NCBI GenBank assembly: GCA_904063045.1 | Contig: CAJFCJ010000012.1 | Location: 2,558,498-2,622,497 of the forward strand | Source of the DNA: Dimorphilus gyrociliatus | Lineage: Eukaryota > Annelida > Polychaeta > Dinophilidae | DNA length: 64,000 bases | Direction of reading: 5' to 3' | The notes under the pieces: model-generated | Database searches by the model: none | The model's input: the letters and a program-made list of their open reading frames with translations, nothing else | Told to the model about the DNA's origin: nothing | Made by a program: the position numbers and the translations under genes | In this document: positions 58,219 through 64,000 of the stretch, piece after piece | Numbering within the stretch: the stretch's first letter is position 1 | How the letters are laid out: each line of letters opens with the position of its first letter

Positions 58219-59088
58219 TCAAGGTCTAAATCCAGTTCCCGTAACTGGTTCAAACCGAGAGGCTAAATTCACATACGCTCTCCCTGATTTATCGTACCAT
58301 ATCTGAAAAGATTATCAAAGTAAAGATTAAAAGGGATAATAGAAGAATAAAGTCTTAAATAAGAAACTATGAGGAATCTGACTATTATGGGATTTGCTTG
58401 AAAACTATAATACTATTCTAAAAAGCTAGATTTAATCCTCTATTTATTTCGGCTTGCTGAGAAAGAAATCATTTTTCAATCAACTCTAAATTCAAGTGAA
58501 TAAACTTGAATTTTTGTTTGTAAGTTTTGTGCAGAAAGTCAACTCGAGTGTTTGTTTTGTGGTGCAAAAGTTTGATTTGTACACTTAGAGAGTAACCAAT
58601 ATAGATGGAGAGAAGGAGGTAGAGAGAGAGAGAGAGAGAAATATAGGGAAAGAAAGAGACAGACAAGCAGAAATAGGCAAAGAGAAAAAAAACAGGGAAA
58701 TCAGCAAGGCAACGAAATTGAAATTGTTTTATTCAACCAATTCTAATAAGTTACCAGTTTATTCTCCGGTGTAAAAGAGAGATACTACACAGATTATGGT
58801 ACAATATATTAAGCTATAATGGAGTGATGCTAAATGTAAACTAAAACTTTTCTACAAACTATCTACATCGTGTTTTTTATACAAATTCCCCATTTTTAAT
58901 TGTGGCTTTTTTTGTGAATATTTTGTAGACTTTGCTATTATTGCTGTTGTTATTTGCTGTGGTTTCTGTTCTTACATTTTTTTAAAAAAAAAAAGAAAAA
59001 CAAGCGTTTTGTGCAATTAAAATTGTAAAAATAAAGAGATAAATAAAAGGAATGAGAAAGTAAATAATAAAATATAAGGGAAAGAGAT

Positions 59089-59119
<31 letters not shown>

Positions 59120-60292
59120 AAAAAAAAACAAATCTATTTCTGACTATTAAAATAGCCACCCTGTTAGCAAAAACTGCATTATTCCACCCGAAAATTCACC
59201 AGCGGATACTGCCTTTCTATCAACTTGCTCCAATAAAACAATTTGGACTGCAGTTTGTAAAAGTGTTTGCTGTTTTAATATTTTTTCATAGGCGTCTCTT
59301 GAAAAATCCTTTCTCCCGTTCCCCGTCATTTTTGTTAATTTCATTCTTTCTTTACCAAATAGCGCTCTTGGCCTATCTGAATTTATATGCGGAAGAGAAT
59401 TTGTAGGAGCGGCAGGAACGCTGAAGAACGTAGTTCCGTGCCGACTGTTGTCGCCATGAGTTGAAACCTTGTGCATTTTAAAACGCGGTAGAGATGGCGC
59501 TATAGTAGCGAAAGAGACGTCCAGGTAGTTTAAATCTTCATCTTTATACGGAGAGTATGCCTCTACATGACTAATCGGCTTTTGTTGGATTAACGTAGAA
59601 ATTCCCTCCTGGTTTTGAGGATTAAAGTGATAATCCACGTCTTTTGTTTATTAATTATTGTAAATCGGATGAGGGTGGGAACAAGATATAGTTTTGTCGA
59701 TAAGTGACAAACTAGAATAAAGTATATATAAAAAAAATAAAGTACTAGGAAAATAAAGAAATATCTCTTCAGACTTTTCTAAATAGAAATTTAATAATAA
59801 GAAACAAAAAGATACAACACGGCACTTTTTTTAAATCAACTTTTTACTTCTATTCGCATTCTTCGCTTTATAATTCAATAAACTTTTTTTCTTTTAAAAA
59901 CAAAAAGAGAGAGAAAGAGAGACAAGTCAATAAATTCGGCTGATGTAAAAGGGAAGGAAGGAAGGAAGGAAGGAAGGAAGGCAGTGAAAGAGAGAGAAAG
60001 AGAGGGAGAGAGAGAGAGCGAAACGTAGGTAGTGTTGAGTGTAAAGGGAAAAAAGAATGATCATAAACTAAAGAGAAGAGAACGATTGGGAAGAAAGAGA
60101 AGATATAAAAAACAAACAGAGTAACCGAGCAATTGAACGTTTGAGTACTAGAAAAGAGGGAGGGAGAGAGAGAGTGAGAAAAGTCAATATTTTGGTTTTA
60201 TTTTTAGATGTAGCAAAACTACGTAATACAACTAAAATTAATTAAAAGAAACGGCTTAGCCAGCAGAAATGAATAAGAAAGAAAGTTAAGAG

Positions 60293-60335
<43 letters not shown>

Positions 60336-63219
60336 GCAAACTAGCCAAAAAACACGGGGGAGTACGAATGAAATATTTCTGGTAGAATGCTAAAAGGTGG
60401 GCGAGAATAATATCTGATTTAAGAGGCGTTCGATAAAAATCGATTACTCTAACTAATCAGGAGATTTCATGAATTATTCACCCAGTTTCAAATTGCCAAT
60501 AATTTACCGAAAAAAACACTACAAATCGATTAGAATAAAAGACTAAAACCAAAGGAAACTTTTAATAAGAAATTACAAAGAGCTAAATATTATTTTCTCT
60601 CTCTCTTTTCTTCCTTCTCTTCCCTTTTTGCTCTATTCTTATCTATCCACTCTCAATTTCAGTCGTAAATGTTTCAAGAGCCGAGCACTTTGTTAAATAT
60701 TAATCATAACAGAAATCCAGATTTTTTTTCCTCCATATGGAAGTGTCTAAATAAAGAGAGAGAGAGAGAGAGAGAAAAGGAGTAAAGGGAGGGGATCGGG
60801 AGGAGGGGCAGCGAGGGGCGAATGGGAGAAGATTATACAATAGCAAAGAAAAGGGGAATAGATCTCTCATTTATTGCTTTATTATCTACTTTCAAAAAGA
60901 GAAAGTCTTTTCTTTCTTTCTTTCTTTCTCTTTTCCTATTTAATCAATAAAGAAATTCAGAGAATCGGGCTAAAAATACCAAAATGAAAAAGTGTATACA
61001 AATATACTTATACTTTTCTCTTACAGCATGAAAAACTGATTAGGAGAAGGTTGAGTAGTTTTTGTAAATATTGATTATTTCGTATGGAATTTTTCATTCA
61101 GGGTTCATTCATTCATTCATTCATTCGTTCATTCTTTCTTTTATTGAGAAATTGCGTTTTTTGTCGTATAAATGATTTCGTACTTTAATAAATATTTCTA
61201 CAATCTGTATACAAATATGTACAGACCCGTTATCGATCTAAATAACGACAAAAGGTTTAGTTCAATTCTGTAACGTCGTAACTCAATCAGCCCCAGACGA
61301 GTAATTTAAATGATCGTTTATTGTCTATTAAAGTGAATACAAGTTAAACACGGGGGCAAAGGATAAACGAAAGAAGATAGAGACAGAGAGATATTCAATC
61401 ATTTTTCATTCCCTTTTTTATAGCCTACACGAACTCTCAACAGTACTATCTATCTATCTATCTATCTAGGCATGTATCAATGTTTCAAACTAGCCAGCTA
61501 CCTATCCATCATCTACGTTCATGCACGCCTTCGCTACGCCTTCAGTCGTTCATTTATTCTCTCTATCATCCACCAACTAACTAACTAACTAACTGACTGA
61601 CTGATTGCCCGCCTACCTGTCCGAAGGAATTCCTAGGAGGTAAACAAATTGAAAAACACTTACCTGTTTGTCAAAAGATTGAGAGATCAATTCGAACGTC
61701 TTCATTCTAGCGGAATTCTTTCTATTCTGTAACTGGCTGTCAGAGTAAATAAATACATTTAATATATAGAATTTGATAGTGCACATATTTAACGGAGGAA
61801 TAATTCAATAGGTCAATAGATATATGTTTGCATTGAAAATACACTTGGAAAATCGATACGGCAGAAAATAGGGGAAAAAAACGTTGCCAATTTATTTTTT
61901 TGGTCTGAAAAACAGTTCAGCAAAAATTTTCCTCTCTTATCTACTTCTCTTATCGGATCGAATAGAGTATGTTTTAAATCTATCTTATCGACATTCTACT
62001 CTTGTTATCCTCCTATTATATCGGTAATTACATTTTCTAATATCATCAACAACAACTTACAGTGAAGTCGTCTTTTTCGTCAACAGAGAGTGAGTTGTTG
62101 AACTGGTCGCTTGGGTTGTTGGAGGATGAGAGGAGGAATTCGAGGTTATGTTAGCTGCTGCGGCTGCTACTCCAGACGCCGCACCCATTGGTTTTCTTAC
62201 AGAAATCACGTTGGAAGGCGTACCCGGTTGAACGGTCAGATTAAGAGGTATTCGTCTTTCTCCAGCGCTATTTAGCCTACTCTTTTCGGCAGAATCCAAT
62301 AGGGGAAGAGTAGGAGAACCAAGAGGTTGGGATGAACACCGGATATGTGTGAAGGTGGGTTGTTGCCTAATACCGTAGGAGGTATAAGTAACATCGTTGC
62401 GATACTGTTCAATATAGTTGGAAGAGTCTGTAAAATAGAGGAGAGAGAAAAGTAGAGTAGAGTGTTGAGAATAATTCCGATTTGTTTAAATATTAGATAA
62501 AAGTGTGAGAGAGAGATATATATATATATATATATTATAAAGGATTATCTTACTAAAACACAAGAAAGAAGGGCAAATATGAAAATATAGCGAATAACCT
62601 AGTAGAAAATCCTTAAAACTAATATATTTAAAGGCTTTATTTCACCTTTTATATGTTTGGATATAAAAAGTATATGGTTTATATAAATAATAAAGTGTAT
62701 ATAGCATATTAATATTATAATTATTATTATACTTTATATAAAAAAAACAGTATTATTAGCAAATTCTTCTCCTCTTCAATTTATCCCTCTCAATTGAAAA
62801 CAAATAGTTAATTAAATATTCATTCATTCATTCATTCACTCATTCTTTCATTTTATCTACTATCTGCCTATCTATCTATCTAACGTATCTATATTTTTCT
62901 ATTCTGTACAGTCAGCATACAAACCTTTAAAATGCTTAAATGGAACTTCTATATTCTTTTGTCTTTTATAGCCAAACGACTGGGAAAGATCTCTAAATTG
63001 TGGTCTGTGAGAACTCTTCTCCAAACCTAGTTCGATCTTTCTCAACCTTATCTTTGAATTTGGAATCCAAGCACCAAAAAGGTCAGTACCTTTCTTATTA
63101 TAATCCAAACTATTCACTTTTTGAACTTCGTCTAATCTGACTAGTTTCTCTTTACTCTCCTTTTCAACGAGGAAACTATGCGCGTGTTCTTCTCCTCCAT
63201 TTTTTTTCATTCTAAACAA
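58219..63219 (-). CDS. Unrecognised 405-aa protein, five exons
   Basis: Proposed exons on the minus strand: 63219-62925, 62427-62061, 61736-61664, 59608-59210, 58302-58219. Phases agree and sum to 1,218 bp, or 405 aa. The first ATG gives MFRMKKNGG, with a second ATG three codons later. Exon 1 is basic with LFGAWIPNSKIRLRKIELGL. Exon 2 is Tyr/Gln- then Ser/Thr/Ala-rich and looks disordered. Exon 4 holds RKDFSRDAYEKILKQQTLLQ followed by a hydrophobic helix-like TAVQIVLLEQ. The last exon is compact and well-formed: WYDKSGRAYVNLASRFEPV ending TGTGFRP. The last two joins are the least certain: the exon 4 acceptor (CCAG before GAGGGA) and donor (GTATCC, or GTTGAT 15 bases earlier) were chosen for phase. 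There is no signal peptide or membrane segment, so it should be cytosolic or nuclear. I do not recognise the family. Confidence 0.6.
59609..61663 (-). other. Long repeat-rich intron of the 405-aa gene
   Basis: About 2.1 kb with many GA tracts (60296-60325, 60755-60776 and others), (GGAA)n at 59952-59981, CTTT and CATT tandem repeats near 60910-60930 and 61100-61135, and (CTAT)n near 61447-61470. No further exon was recognised. Confidence 0.5.
59952..59981. repeat. (GGAA)n microsatellite
   Basis: About seven GGAA units in the long intron of the 405-aa gene. Confidence 0.9.
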
Positions 63220-64000
63220 ACGACAACTACTCTAAAATTCTTCTACCCCTCTTTCCCCTCTTCCCCCTTTTGTCCCTTTCCTCTACGGTTGGTTGGAGTA
63301 GCTAATTGCAAAGCCTGCCAGTCCGTTTCGCTCTTTCTCTCTCTTCCCTTTGCTCTCCTCTCTTTCGTAGCTTGAAATGTCAAACCTTTTTCTTTCACTA
63401 ACTATATTCCTATATTTTCAATCGATACCTTTTCAATTTGAAACCTTGGCATGTTAGTATTGCTTGCCAATTGAATTAATGCTCTCTAATCTTAGTTTTG
63501 CCTTTCTAATCCAGAGGGAGCCCTCCCTGCTTAGCAACAATATACTACCTGCGGCGTGATACAATTTGTATCAAAGCTAGTGCTGCCATCAAGCGATTAC
63601 CAGATTTGTTTAATGAAACTTTTTTCTTTTAAGTATGTCATAGCTGTAGTCGAATATGCAAATTGTTGTCTGTATCCTATATTTATCTCTCTCTCTCTCG
63701 CTCTAAAAGCAATTGATCTATGAATAGTAAAGAAATGACTTTTTATCAAGATACAGATGCTTGGAAAGTACAATCAAATGATAAAGATTAGGGAAGAAGA
63801 AATAGTATCAAATACAAAGATTATCCGACTATCTTACTGTTTTATTAATTTAAAAAAAGGAAGCAATAGGTGTTTTTTTTTTGGAATTATTTACAGTTCA
63901 GTTTGTCATCTGTCCACGTAGTGTGTTTTTAAAAAAATCGTATTAGTGGCCAATGTAGCGAGGCGTCCTTTAGATAAGGAAAAATTACCGCCAGAGGCAA
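63220..64000. other. Upstream region of the 405-aa gene, window edge
   Basis: Pyrimidine-rich DNA next to the start codon (63220-63370) followed by mixed sequence. This should include the promoter of the 405-aa gene, but no clear TATA or initiator pair was seen. The last ~60 bases are less AT-rich and could belong to another gene beyond the window. Confidence 0.4.

Noticed and set aside
58240-58262. GGTTCAAACC, resembling a tRNA T-arm
   Set aside because: The flanking bases do not form a T stem and no D or anticodon arm was found. The sequence is explained as the last exon of the 405-aa gene.
59147-59638. 163-codon open frame taken as a complete gene
   Set aside because: It has no ATG at the left end of the frame, and internal splice sites in the right phase join it to exons on both sides. 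It is treated as an internal exon (59608-59210).

Overview
This window is animal nuclear DNA. Genes are split by GT-AG introns, mostly 55-150 bp in several genes but 1.5-3.8 kb in one. Noncoding DNA is very AT-rich and full of (AT)n, (CT)n/(GA)n and poly-A/T tracts. The gene set (a CD38/Aplysia-type ADP-ribosyl cyclase, a PACS sorting protein, CPT1, ZFAND3, a KIAA2012-type coiled-coil protein, an M14 carboxypeptidase and two rhodopsin-type receptors) fits a bilaterian that has ADP-ribosyl cyclase, which insects and nematodes lack. A lophotrochozoan with a fairly compact genome, such as an annelid, is my best inference; the sequence alone does not prove it. No bacterial, phage, CRISPR or intact transposon feature was seen.

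Layout. 0.5-3.4 kb (-): an SLC6 GABA/taurine/creatine-type transporter, 6 coding exons. 3.4-6.8 kb: intergenic, with one unexplained coding-like fragment. 6.8-8.7 kb (+): a complete pancreatic-type carboxypeptidase A, 9 exons. 9.2-11.0 kb (+): a decayed tandem copy of that gene. 11.7-12.8 kb (+) and 14.8-16.0 kb (-): two single-exon class A GPCRs. 17.8-20.9 kb (+): carnitine O-palmitoyltransferase 1, 12 exons. 21.2-26.9 kb (-): a 1,179-aa KIAA2012-like protein, 15 exons, convergent with CPT1. 28.2-29.2 kb (+): a two-pass membrane protein. 29.5-30.0 kb (-): a secreted triple-Kazal protein. 30.5-31.8 kb (+): a single-pass receptor-like protein. 33.1-34.8 kb (+): an ADP-ribosyl cyclase with a GPI-type tail. 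36.6-38.6 kb (-): ZFAND3, head-to-head with PACS at 39.3-56.4 kb (+). 58.2-63.2 kb (-): an unrecognised 405-aa protein.

The genes are not an operon and share no single pathway. Local organisation is visible: a tandem protease duplication with one dead copy, two head-to-head pairs (ZFAND3/PACS and KIAA2012-like/two-pass protein) whose shared upstream regions carry GC-rich NRF1-like or YY1-like sites, and TATA-type promoters at the more specialised secreted or surface genes.

Exon chains were joined by hand from canonical splice signals, continuous reading phase and remembered family sequences. Every chain given with full coordinates sums to a multiple of three. No previously undescribed biological system is proven here. 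The observations most worth checking are the active-site substitution in the cyclase, the short N-terminus and altered malonyl-CoA-sensitivity position in CPT1, the carboxypeptidase pseudogene, and three proteins I could not identify.
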